Below, in pieces: positions 7,047 to 14,419 of a stretch of DNA of 64,000 nt. This DNA is from Caldilineaceae bacterium. Its GTDB lineage: Bacteria; Chloroflexota; Anaerolineae; Caldilineales; Caldilineaceae. Position 1 is the stretch's first letter, and each line of letters opens with the position of its first letter. The notes beneath the pieces were generated by a model that was not told the DNA's origin, made no database searches, and saw nothing but the letters and a program-made list of their open reading frames with translations. Made by a program: the position numbers and the translations under genes. The DNA lies in NCBI GenBank assembly GCA_019637685.1, contig JAHBVF010000029.1, forward strand, positions 1-64,000, given 5' to 3'.

Positions 7047-10000
7047 ATGCCATCCTTTCAACTTCGTCTTCTGGGTTCCTTTCAACTGACGAGACCCGAT
7101 GGGATAGACATCCATCTGCGCTCGGACAAAGTGCGCGGCCTGCTCGCCTATCTTGCGCTGGAAACACCGGGCAGACCCATCCGCCGCAGCCATCTGGCCG
7201 AGCTATTCTGGCCCGGCTATCTGGCAAAGAGCGCGCGCCAGAATCTACGCAACGCGCTTAGCAATCTGCGTCAGGTATTGGCCCCCCTGGACATTTTGCA
7301 GAGCGATCGAAAAACCGTCATCTTTCACACAAACAACCCGGATTTCTGGTGCGACGCTCTGGACGTGACCCGTTCATCCGCCGCTCCCCAACCCCAGCCG
7401 CCCCTTTTGCAGGGCTTCCAGTTGGAGGACTGCCCCCAGTTTATGCGCTGGCTTACCCAACGCCGCGGCGCTCTGCTCCCCCAGGAGACAGTCCAGCCTG
7501 GCCGCTGGCAGGCCATCCCCGACCACCCCCATCTGGTCGGGCGCGCGGCTGAATTGGCCCTACTCCACGGCTGGCTGGCAGAAAGGGGTCGATTGGTCGG
7601 CATCTTTGGTATGGGTGGCCAGGGCAAGACAACCCTGGCCGCAGCCTTTGCGCGTTCCATCGGGGAGGAGCCGAATTTTTCAGAGAAACGCGGCTCCTCC
7701 TCCCGGTTCACACACATCCTCTGGTCGTCCCTCCTCAACGCCCCCACCTGGCAGAATGTACTCGCCGAATGGGTGGCAGCCCTGAGCGGCCAGCCCGACA
7801 CCCCCATCCCCGACCACCTGGACGGGCAACTGGCGCTGCTGATGGGTCTGGTCAGCCAACGGCCCACTCTCTTTGTCCTGGACAACCTGGAAACGATTTT
7901 GGAGTCTGAAGAAATGACCGGGCGTTTTCGCCCTGGCTACACAGCCTTTGACAAATTCCTGGAGACAATGGCCCAGACCGTTCATCCCAGCGCAGTGCTG
8001 CTCACCAGCCGGGAGCAACCCGCCCGCTTTGGTCGCTGGCAACAATCCCACAGCGGTGTCCACGCCCTTGTGTTGGCAGGTCTGGATGACGAGGCCGGCA
8101 GCCAACTCCTGGGCGAACACCTGGCCGGCCCACCGTCCGAAATTGCCTCTCTGGTGCGCCACTTCTCCGGCAATCCATTGGCCCTGCTCCTGATTGGTCG
8201 CACAGTCAGTGAAATTTTCGGCGACGACGTGACTGCTTTTCTGCGTCTGGACAAGACTGTCTTTGGCGATGTGCGGGATGTGCTGGCGGCCCAGTTTGCC
8301 CGTCTGTCCGGCCTGGAGCAGCAGATACTTTTCCAATTGGCTGTGGCCCGTGAACCTGTGGCCTGGCCTGTTGTGCAAAGGAATCTGCCCTCGGCCTATT
8401 CACCTATCGAAATGCTGGATGGGGTGCGTTCCTTGCTGCGCCGCTCTCTGCTGGAAGTGCAGACGGGTGGTGTAGTCGGGTTCTCCGCGGCCAATCTGGC
8501 CAATAGTCGTTTCGGCCTGCAAAATGTGATTCTGGAATTTGTCAGCGCGCGGCTGGTGGAAGAGCTGGCCGACGGGATTGAAAACCGAAAGACGGGGCTT
8601 CTAGCCGCGCTGACGCTCCTGCGCGCCGACACGCCCCACTACATCCGGGAGATGCAGCAACGGCTCATTCTGCAACCCATTCGGGAGCGCCTGGCAGCCC
8701 AGCGGGGAGAGGCGGCGACCGGCAGACAATTGCGTGTACTCTTGGACGATCTGCGCCGCAGACCCTATGAGCAGGTGGGCGCGGCCGCCGTCAACCTCCT
8801 CCACCTGCTTTTGGGGCTGACGAAAGCCATCGAAGGCGCTGACTTCTCGGCACTGCCGCTGCCCAATGCCTATCTGCGCGGGGTCAAAGCGCGGGATGTC
8901 AACCTGGCCGGCACAGACCTGACCGGTTCTGCCTTTATCCAAATGGTGGGTCTCGTCCGCGGGGTGGCAGTCCACCCGGCCGGTCACCAAATCGCCGCCT
9001 GCACCCGCGACGGCAGCATCTGGCTGTGGCAGATGCCGGAGCAGACGGTCTCTACAGTTCCCGGCTCCCCACAAAACCAGTGTAACGAAGTGGCATTTTC
9101 GCCTGATGGCTCTTTGCTTGCCTACGGCAGTGTGGATGGTTTTGTCCGCGTGTGGGAACTTCAGGCCAACCGGCTATATGGGAAGATCGCCAAAGGCAAT
9201 GGCGGCGCGTTTGCCTTCAGCCCCGATGGAAAAGTGATCGCCGGCTGCGAGGCAGATGAAGTCTGGTTTTGGGATGTGGCCACCCGCGGGCTTTTGCCCT
9301 CGTTGCCGGGGAGCGGCGCGGCGCTGGTGGCCCTGGCTTTCTGCCCAGACAGCGAAAGAGTGATCAGCACATATAAATCGGGAATAGTCAGCGTTTGGGA
9401 ATGGCGGCAAGCCAGACTTGTACGGACGTGGCGGGGAGCGCGGGCAGAGATTCTTCACCTGAGTGTTCACCCGGATGGGCAGCGCATCGCGGCCATTATC
9501 GATGGCGATGTAATCATGTGGAATATGCAGGGCCAGCCCCTTTCCCCGCTCTTGACAGGGGAAAGCCATTTTCTCCAAGTAGCCTTCAGCCCCACAGGGG
9601 AATGGCTGGTTGGCAGCGGCTACAACGGCCACGTCTATATCTGGCAGACGCAGACCGGCCACTGTGTGCGTCTGCTGCGCGGCCACACCCAGGCCACCGG
9701 GGGGCTGGCTTTTTTTCCCCACGGCCGATGGCTGGCAACAGGCAGCGCTGACCAGAGCGTGCGCATTTGGGATGTGGAGTCTGGCCATCAGTTGCACGAA
9801 CTCCCCGGCTACAAATGTTCGATTGCAACCCTGGCCCTGGCTCCGAATGGGGAGAGTCTGGCCTGCGCAGGCAACAGCGGCAGCGTGCATCTGTGGCAGC
9901 TTGCCAGTGGAGAGGTGGCAAAAGAGTGGTCTGCCCATGAGCACAGAATCGCCTCACTGGTCTTTCACCCCGCTGGACGCCTGCTCGCCAGCGGTTCGGC

Positions 10001-10796
10001 TGATCACAGCGTCCGCTTGTGGGACGCAGAGAACGGCCATCAGGTCAATCTATTTTGGGGCCACGACTGGGGTGTGGAGCGGATGCTCTTTCACCCCCGC
10101 TTGCCTCTGCTGATCAGCGCTTCTCTTGATGGAATGCTCTGTCTGTGGAATGTGGAAGCAGGCCATTTGATCGGTAAACTGAAAGCCCACGACCAGTGGA
10201 TCAGCGATATTGTCTTTAGCCCGGATGGTACGCTCCTCGCCACCTGTGGCGGAGACCAGAAGATTCATCTCTGGTCATTATCACCGGATTCGACTTTAGC
10301 CAGGGCAGGGGAAATTTCGGTACCCGACACGAAGGTGGGGTATGGACCGCTAGTCGCCTTTCTTGGCAGCCAACGGCTGGCCTTTGGCACGCAGAACGGT
10401 ATTTATATCTACGATCTGGCCGAAAGTCGAGTGCGAGCGTATCTAAGCGGGCACGACAAATGGGTGATGGGATTGACGAGCAGTTCGGACGGGGCATGGC
10501 TGGCCAGCACAGGTGTCGAAAAGTCTCTGCGCCTGTGGGAGGGAGAAAGCGGGCGTCTGCGTTGGGCAGTCGATCTCCAGGCCCCGGTGGAGAGCCTGGC
10601 CTTCAGCCCGGACAGCCGCCAACTCTACACCGGCAATCTGGAAGGGGATGTGGAAGTTTGGGATGCGACAAACGGGGCATTGCTGCGTAGGATGCAACCA
10701 CCCGGCCCGTATGCAGGGATGAATATCCGGGGTGCAACCGGCATCAGCGAGGCCCAGCGGGCCAGTTTGCTGGCCCTGGGCGCGGTAGAGGGGTAG
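7047..10796 (+). CDS. Winged-helix / NB-ARC ATPase / WD40 regulator
   Basis: 1249 residues. Residues 1-95 are a SARP/OmpR-type winged helix (FQLRLLGSFQL, RGLLAYLAL, HLAELFWPG, RQNLRNALSNLRQ). The bacterial transcriptional activator domain that normally follows is reduced to a short remnant (about 120-150). An NB-ARC-type STAND ATPase begins near residue 160: P-loop GMGGQGKTT (188-196), Walker B LFVLDNLE, and LLTSREQP as sensor. A short pentapeptide-like stretch (LPNAYLRGVKARDVNLAGTD) precedes about a dozen WD40 repeats from near residue 630 to the end (FSPDG, VRIWDVESG, LASGSADHSVRLWD). STAND proteins of this form switch on after ligand sensing by the repeat domain; the target genes are unknown. 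The start has no clear Shine-Dalgarno but is followed at once by the conserved domain. A terminator lies directly downstream. Confidence 0.9.
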   Translation: MPSFQLRLLGSFQLTRPDGIDIHLRSDKVRGLLAYLALETPGRPIRRSHLAELFWPGYLAKSARQNLRNALSNLRQVLAPLDILQSDRKTVIFHTNNPDFWCDALDVTRSSAAPQPQPPLLQGFQLEDCPQFMRWLTQRRGALLPQETVQPGRWQAIPDHPHLVGRAAELALLHGWLAERGRLVGIFGMGGQGKTTLAAAFARSIGEEPNFSEKRGSSSRFTHILWSSLLNAPTWQNVLAEWVAALSGQPDTPIPDHLDGQLALLMGLVSQRPTLFVLDNLETILESEEMTGRFRPGYTAFDKFLETMAQTVHPSAVLLTSREQPARFGRWQQSHSGVHALVLAGLDDEAGSQLLGEHLAGPPSEIASLVRHFSGNPLALLLIGRTVSEIFGDDVTAFLRLDKTVFGDVRDVLAAQFARLSGLEQQILFQLAVAREPVAWPVVQRNLPSAYSPIEMLDGVRSLLRRSLLEVQTGGVVGFSAANLANSRFGLQNVILEFVSARLVEELADGIENRKTGLLAALTLLRADTPHYIREMQQRLILQPIRERLAAQRGEAATGRQLRVLLDDLRRRPYEQVGAAAVNLLHLLLGLTKAIEGADFSALPLPNAYLRGVKARDVNLAGTDLTGSAFIQMVGLVRGVAVHPAGHQIAACTRDGSIWLWQMPEQTVSTVPGSPQNQCNEVAFSPDGSLLAYGSVDGFVRVWELQANRLYGKIAKGNGGAFAFSPDGKVIAGCEADEVWFWDVATRGLLPSLPGSGAALVALAFCPDSERVISTYKSGIVSVWEWRQARLVRTWRGARAEILHLSVHPDGQRIAAIIDGDVIMWNMQGQPLSPLLTGESHFLQVAFSPTGEWLVGSGYNGHVYIWQTQTGHCVRLLRGHTQATGGLAFFPHGRWLATGSADQSVRIWDVESGHQLHELPGYKCSIATLALAPNGESLACAGNSGSVHLWQLASGEVAKEWSAHEHRIASLVFHPAGRLLASGSADHSVRLWDAENGHQVNLFWGHDWGVERMLFHPRLPLLISASLDGMLCLWNVEAGHLIGKLKAHDQWISDIVFSPDGTLLATCGGDQKIHLWSLSPDSTLARAGEISVPDTKVGYGPLVAFLGSQRLAFGTQNGIYIYDLAESRVRAYLSGHDKWVMGLTSSSDGAWLASTGVEKSLRLWEGESGRLRWAVDLQAPVESLAFSPDSRQLYTGNLEGDVEVWDATNGALLRRMQPPGPYAGMNIRGATGISEAQRASLLALGAVEG

Positions 10797-10813
10797 AAGG
10801 ATTGGAGATTGGG

Positions 10814-10863
10814 TGTGGGATGCGGAGAGGATGGCCGGTATCCTCTCCGCATCCCACATTTTT
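10814..10863 (+). terminator. Intrinsic terminator of the WD40 regulator gene
   Basis: A perfect 19-bp stem (10814-10832 with 10840-10858) with a 7-nt loop is followed by TTTTT. It ends the plus-strand gene and lies between two convergent genes. Confidence 0.9.
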
Positions 10864-10866
10864 CTC

Positions 10867-11406
10867 CTACGCCGCGGCAACCCGCACAGTCAGCGGCTGG
10901 CGGGGATCGTTGTCCACCCGACGGGCGGTGGCCCCGCCGCTGTAGACCCCGGCCAGCACTTCTTCCAGCGCAGGGCCAATGGCGTTGACCCCTTCGTCGG
11001 AATTCTCAAAATGCAGCCGGTCCAGAATCGCCACATCCCCGGCGTCGGTGTGGATGCGCAGACCGACCAGTTCCGGCTCGGCTTCCAGCCGCCGGGCCGC
11101 GGCTGTGCTCTGGGCAAAGAGTGTCTGGAATGCGACTGTCAGACTCTCGCCCACCTCCCGCTTGCGGGTATAGAGCAGCCCCAATCGGCCATCCACCACA
11201 TCCAAGCCATAATCCGCTTCGTGGCCGACGAGCAGAATCCCCGGCCCATCTACCACGTGCTTGTAATCAGCCACATCGATGATCAGTTCGTTCTCAATCG
11301 CGCGCTCCCGAATCCAGCGGTGGAAGACGGGCACAACCTGTGTGATGTCAAAGCCGGGCGCGGCCTCGGCGTGAAATTTGATGCTAAGACGTTTGGGAAT
11401 CGTCAC
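10867..11406 (-). CDS. Conserved protein of unknown function next to nitrite/sulfite reductase
   Basis: 179 residues from GTG at 11406, chosen because GGAGA lies seven nt upstream; a further upstream TTG has no ribosome site. The sequence has a small alpha/beta character with KFHAEAAPGF, VFHRWIRE, LIIDVADYKHV, GPGILLVGHEADYGLD and a Tyr-Thr-Arg-Lys segment. No signal peptide, membrane segment or Cys motif is visible. It follows the siroheme reductase gene on the same strand after 119 bp filled by a palindromic repeat, so transcription may be partly uncoupled. A link with reductase function, for example an electron-transfer or assembly partner, rests on position only. I do not recognise the family. 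Confidence 0.7.
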   Translation of the reverse strand: MTIPKRLSIKFHAEAAPGFDITQVVPVFHRWIRERAIENELIIDVADYKHVVDGPGILLVGHEADYGLDVVDGRLGLLYTRKREVGESLTVAFQTLFAQSTAAARRLEAEPELVGLRIHTDAGDVAILDRLHFENSDEGVNAIGPALEEVLAGVYSGGATARRVDNDPRQPLTVRVAAA

Positions 11407-11433
11407 TTTCTGTCTCCATTTCTCTAAGTGCAG

Positions 11434-11517
11434 CGTCAACAAAGTTTGGACGTAGAAGTTCGACTTTTCAGAAAAGTCGAACTTCTGTAGTCGAAGAACT
11501 TTCGAATAACTTTGTTT
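11434..11517. repeat. Palindromic dispersed repeat, copy 2
   Basis: It has the same 15-bp stem arms (11454-11468 and 11472-11486, CAG loop) as the copies at 52-113 and 24195-24270. It is bounded by CAACAAAGTTTG on one side and ATAACTTTGTTT on the other, which read as short inverted ends. It fills the gap between the reductase and the 179-residue gene. Confidence 0.88.
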
Positions 11518-11525
11518 CCAGTGTG

Positions 11526-13787
11526 CTAAAGTTCAATCAAAATGCTGTCACTGGCCTGGCTCTCGCAGGTGTGGGTAGCTTCGATAAAGAGCAGGGCCGC
11601 TTCGATCTGTCGGTGGGCGGCATCCGCGTCCTGCCGGGGATTTTTCTGCGCGTGCCTGTCCAGCAGATAGTGGGCGAATTTGCCTTTGGCAAAGGGATCG
11701 AAGAAAAGTTGGGTGTCGTAGAAACGAGTCTTGAATTCGTCCACAATGCGGTCCGGGTCGTCGCCCACATCCAGAAATCGGGTCTTGACCAACGCACGGG
11801 CCGCGGACACCATCGCACGATAGGCCTTCTCCTCCGCCATCGGATAATCTTTCTCTTCCAATGCCAACTGCGCATCCCAGGCTTCCGATTCCGCCAGGGC
11901 AATCTCCATGGAAAAGAGCGAAACCACCTCGCCCGCGCACTCTCCAATGCCGATGTCGCCCAGACTGAAGACTCTGGGATCGCCCCAGTCCGAGAAGAAT
12001 TCGGGCTGAAGTTCGTAGACGGGCAGGGACATAAAGGGTTCCAGAATGGCCCGGGCCTGCTTTTTGCCGATGCGCCCGATCCAGTCCTGAAAGCTCTCGC
12101 CCCGCTCTCGATCAGCCACATAGCGATCGGTCACCGCGCCCACCACCTGGGGCACAGATTTGCTGGGCACAGCGCCCACAGCCAGGCCATAACTGCCCCC
12201 GTTGTCCCGCCAGCGGCCACCCAGCACCACCTGGAAATGGGGCACTTTGTGGTTGCCGCTGCGTCGGCTGTTGCCAAAGAAACCAATGTCGGCCACGTGA
12301 TGCTGGCCGCAGGAGTTGAAGCAGCCGCTGATCTTAATCTTCAGACCTTTGATGGCGTCGGGCAGAGACGCGCTCTTGGCCGTCAGGTCTGTGAGCAGTG
12401 TGCCGGCCAGCCCGCGGGACGCTGCAATGCCCAGCTTGCAGGTATCGGTTCCGGGGCAGGAGGTGATGTCCACAATTGTGCCCGCGCCGGGCGCGCCCAG
12501 GCCGATGGCTTTGAGTTCGTCGTAGAGCGCGGGGAGATCCGCCTGGGGAACCCAGCGCAGAACGATATTCTGTTCTACGGTCGTGCGGATGCTGTCACCC
12601 ACATATTTGCGGGCAATGTCGGCCAGCGCAAAGCTTTGGCCGGTGGTCAAGTCCCCCAAAGGCAGATTGACAGTGACCACCGCATAGCCCTCCTGGCGCT
12701 GTTGGTAGACGTTTGTCTCGTACCAGTTGTTGAACTCGCCCGAACGCACCACACCGTTGAGATGGGCCGGGCCGCGCCGGGGCGTCTCTTTGTAGTGGGG
12801 CAGGGTTTCCAGGAAGCCGGTCCAGCGATCGTCGTGGGGGAGAATTTTGCGCTCCTCCTCTACCAGACGGCGAAACTCTTCGATGCCCAGATCCGCGATG
12901 AGAAATTTGAGGCGCGCCCGGTTGCGGTTTGTCTTTTCGCCCAGCCGGGCAAAGACGCGGGAAACGGCCTGGGCCTGGGGCAGAATTTCACCTTCCGGGG
13001 TGAATTCGCTCAACAGTTTGGCCTGGTGGGGCACAGTGCCCAGCCCACCGCCCACATAGACTTTGAAGCCGCGCTGGGGCTTGCCATCCACCGTGCGCAC
13101 CTGGGCCAGGAAACCCATATCGTGCATCATCACCAGCCCACAGGCTTCCTGCTCGCAGCCGGAAAAAGCGATTTTGAACTTGCGGCCAAAGTCCTGCACA
13201 TCGTCATGGCCCAGAAGGAAGTAGGTCAAGGCATCGGCGTAGGGCGTGGCGTCGAAGGCTTCTGTGCGGCAGACGCCGGAAAGCTGGCAGCAGGTGACGT
13301 TGCGCACAGAATTGCCGCAGGCTTCGCGGGTGGTGATGCCCACCGCGGCCAGACGGCGCATCAGGTCCGGCGTGTCTTCGATATGGACGAAGTGCAGTTG
13401 GATGTCCTGGCGGGTGGTCACGTGCAAAATGCTGTCCGAGTATTCGTCGGCCAACTGGGCGATGACCTCCAACTGTTCCGGGTTCAGCCCGCCATAGGGC
13501 ACTTTGATACGCATCATTCCCGGCGCGTCCCAATAGGTGTCCGGCCCCTTTACCCGCTCGGAGGGGAAGGCCACTTTCTGGCTCTCGAAGCCGTTGTGGC
13601 GTTGGCCGTTGTCGTAGCGCTGGCCATAGACACCCCGGCGCAGGCGGCTCTCGGCAAAGACTTTCTCGCTCAGCTTTCCTTCGCCGGTCAGGAACATTTT
13701 TCCTTCAAAAATATCGATCTCGTGGGCCAGATCGTCGGCCATATCGTCCTGGAGGGTATCCTTCCAGGTCAGTGTGATGGGAGCCAT
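11526..13787 (-). CDS. nirA: Ferredoxin-type nitrite/sulfite reductase with extra C-terminal domain
   Basis: 753 residues with AGGA upstream of ATG. The siroheme-[4Fe-4S] ligands are visible as CPGTDTC (Cys-x5-Cys) and GCFNSCGQHH (Cys-x3-Cys), about 45 residues apart. The first half has the family's TTRQDIQLHFV and REACGNSVRNVT segments that line the siroheme site. The reaction is six-electron reduction of nitrite to ammonium, or sulfite to sulfide, with reduced ferredoxin, in the cytoplasm. The two substrates cannot be told apart by eye. From about residue 590 there is an additional helical domain (MAEEKAYRAMVSAARALVK, FDPFAKGKFAHYLL) resembling HEPN-type four-helix bundles and absent from short NirA proteins. 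It makes the protein about 200 residues longer than the usual 510-560. Confidence 0.9.
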   Translation of the reverse strand: MAPITLTWKDTLQDDMADDLAHEIDIFEGKMFLTGEGKLSEKVFAESRLRRGVYGQRYDNGQRHNGFESQKVAFPSERVKGPDTYWDAPGMMRIKVPYGGLNPEQLEVIAQLADEYSDSILHVTTRQDIQLHFVHIEDTPDLMRRLAAVGITTREACGNSVRNVTCCQLSGVCRTEAFDATPYADALTYFLLGHDDVQDFGRKFKIAFSGCEQEACGLVMMHDMGFLAQVRTVDGKPQRGFKVYVGGGLGTVPHQAKLLSEFTPEGEILPQAQAVSRVFARLGEKTNRNRARLKFLIADLGIEEFRRLVEEERKILPHDDRWTGFLETLPHYKETPRRGPAHLNGVVRSGEFNNWYETNVYQQRQEGYAVVTVNLPLGDLTTGQSFALADIARKYVGDSIRTTVEQNIVLRWVPQADLPALYDELKAIGLGAPGAGTIVDITSCPGTDTCKLGIAASRGLAGTLLTDLTAKSASLPDAIKGLKIKISGCFNSCGQHHVADIGFFGNSRRSGNHKVPHFQVVLGGRWRDNGGSYGLAVGAVPSKSVPQVVGAVTDRYVADRERGESFQDWIGRIGKKQARAILEPFMSLPVYELQPEFFSDWGDPRVFSLGDIGIGECAGEVVSLFSMEIALAESEAWDAQLALEEKDYPMAEEKAYRAMVSAARALVKTRFLDVGDDPDRIVDEFKTRFYDTQLFFDPFAKGKFAHYLLDRHAQKNPRQDADAAHRQIEAALLFIEATHTCESQASDSILIEL

Positions 13788-14063
13788 CGGCGGTTTCCTT
13801 TCGCGATTGTGTTATGTGGCAATGCGTTAAATCCAGGCGGATCGGTGGAAATGCAGTCATAAAATTGGCTCGGCAAAGCCAAAGCCGCGCAACGAGAGAA
13901 ATTGATCGACAAAATGGCCTCGGCGCACAGAACACCGAGCACCAAAACCCATAGCTAAACGCGCAGAGAGCAAGCGCGCAGTGGGTTGCGGTCAGCTATT
14001 TTTCGGTTGATGCCAGCAACAAAATGAAATTACGAGATTACAGGGAAGGGCTGAACCGCTGAA

Positions 14064-14246
14064 TTAACAACAGGAACAGGGACAACAGAGGGTACAACAG
14101 GAGGAAGTACAGGAGGAGCGGGCAGGGGCAGAGAAAGGGGAGAGGGGTGATACACGAGCGTGTGCTACTTGAAAATGTGCCGATCCGAAGTGCGCCACCG
14201 CTTCCGGGGGCCGGAGGTTCGGCAAACTACGCCTGTTTGTAACCAT
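14064..14246 (-). CDS. Cys-rich 60-aa peptide, candidate RiPP precursor
   Basis: A 60-residue ORF starting at an ATG with AGGAG seven nt upstream, and preceded by a consensus promoter (14346-14374). The first 43 residues are Cys-free and mildly basic (motifs RRSLPNLRPPE, HFGSAHFQVAHAR). The last 17 are SSCTSSCCTLCCPCSCC, with eight Cys at 46, 50, 51, 54, 55, 57, 59 and 60. This leader-then-Ser/Thr/Cys-core layout recalls thiazolyl-peptide (thiopeptide) precursors. A metallothionein-like metal-binding peptide is the main alternative. No YcaO, LanM or other maturase is in the window. The neighbour upstream on the same strand is an FtsX-type permease. The plus strand here is purine-rich and low in complexity, so chance composition is a real caveat. 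Confidence 0.5.
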   Translation of the reverse strand: MVTNRRSLPNLRPPEAVAHFGSAHFQVAHARVSPLSPFSAPARSSCTSSCCTLCCPCSCC

Positions 14247-14345
14247 TGGGCTTCTCCTGAAAAGGTCAACTGCCAAAAGGCATAAAAAAACGCTTGGGTA
14301 CGAAAACGACAGCCGTCGTGGTGTCGTCCCAGCGTGTTGGGGAGG

Positions 14346-14374
14346 ATTGTAGACGGTTCGATACGGTTTGTCAA
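14346..14374 (-). promoter_or_regulatory. Consensus sigma-70 promoter for the Cys-rich peptide
   Basis: On the minus strand TTGACA (14369-14374), a 17-nt spacer and TACAAT (14346-14351) form a near-perfect promoter. It gives a leader of about 90 nt before the ATG at 14246. The leader contains ACGACA..TGTCGT followed by TTTTC, and later a seven-T run, so attenuation is possible. Confidence 0.72.
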
Positions 14375-14419
14375 ACGGGGAGAGGCGGGGTGGAATCACC
14401 TCTCGCGGCTCGTCCTCTT

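Noticed and set aside
11523..13862. A 779-codon open frame antisense to the siroheme reductase
   Set aside because: Antisense shadow of a GC-rich gene: no family resemblance, no ribosome site, and the opposite strand carries clear catalytic motifs.
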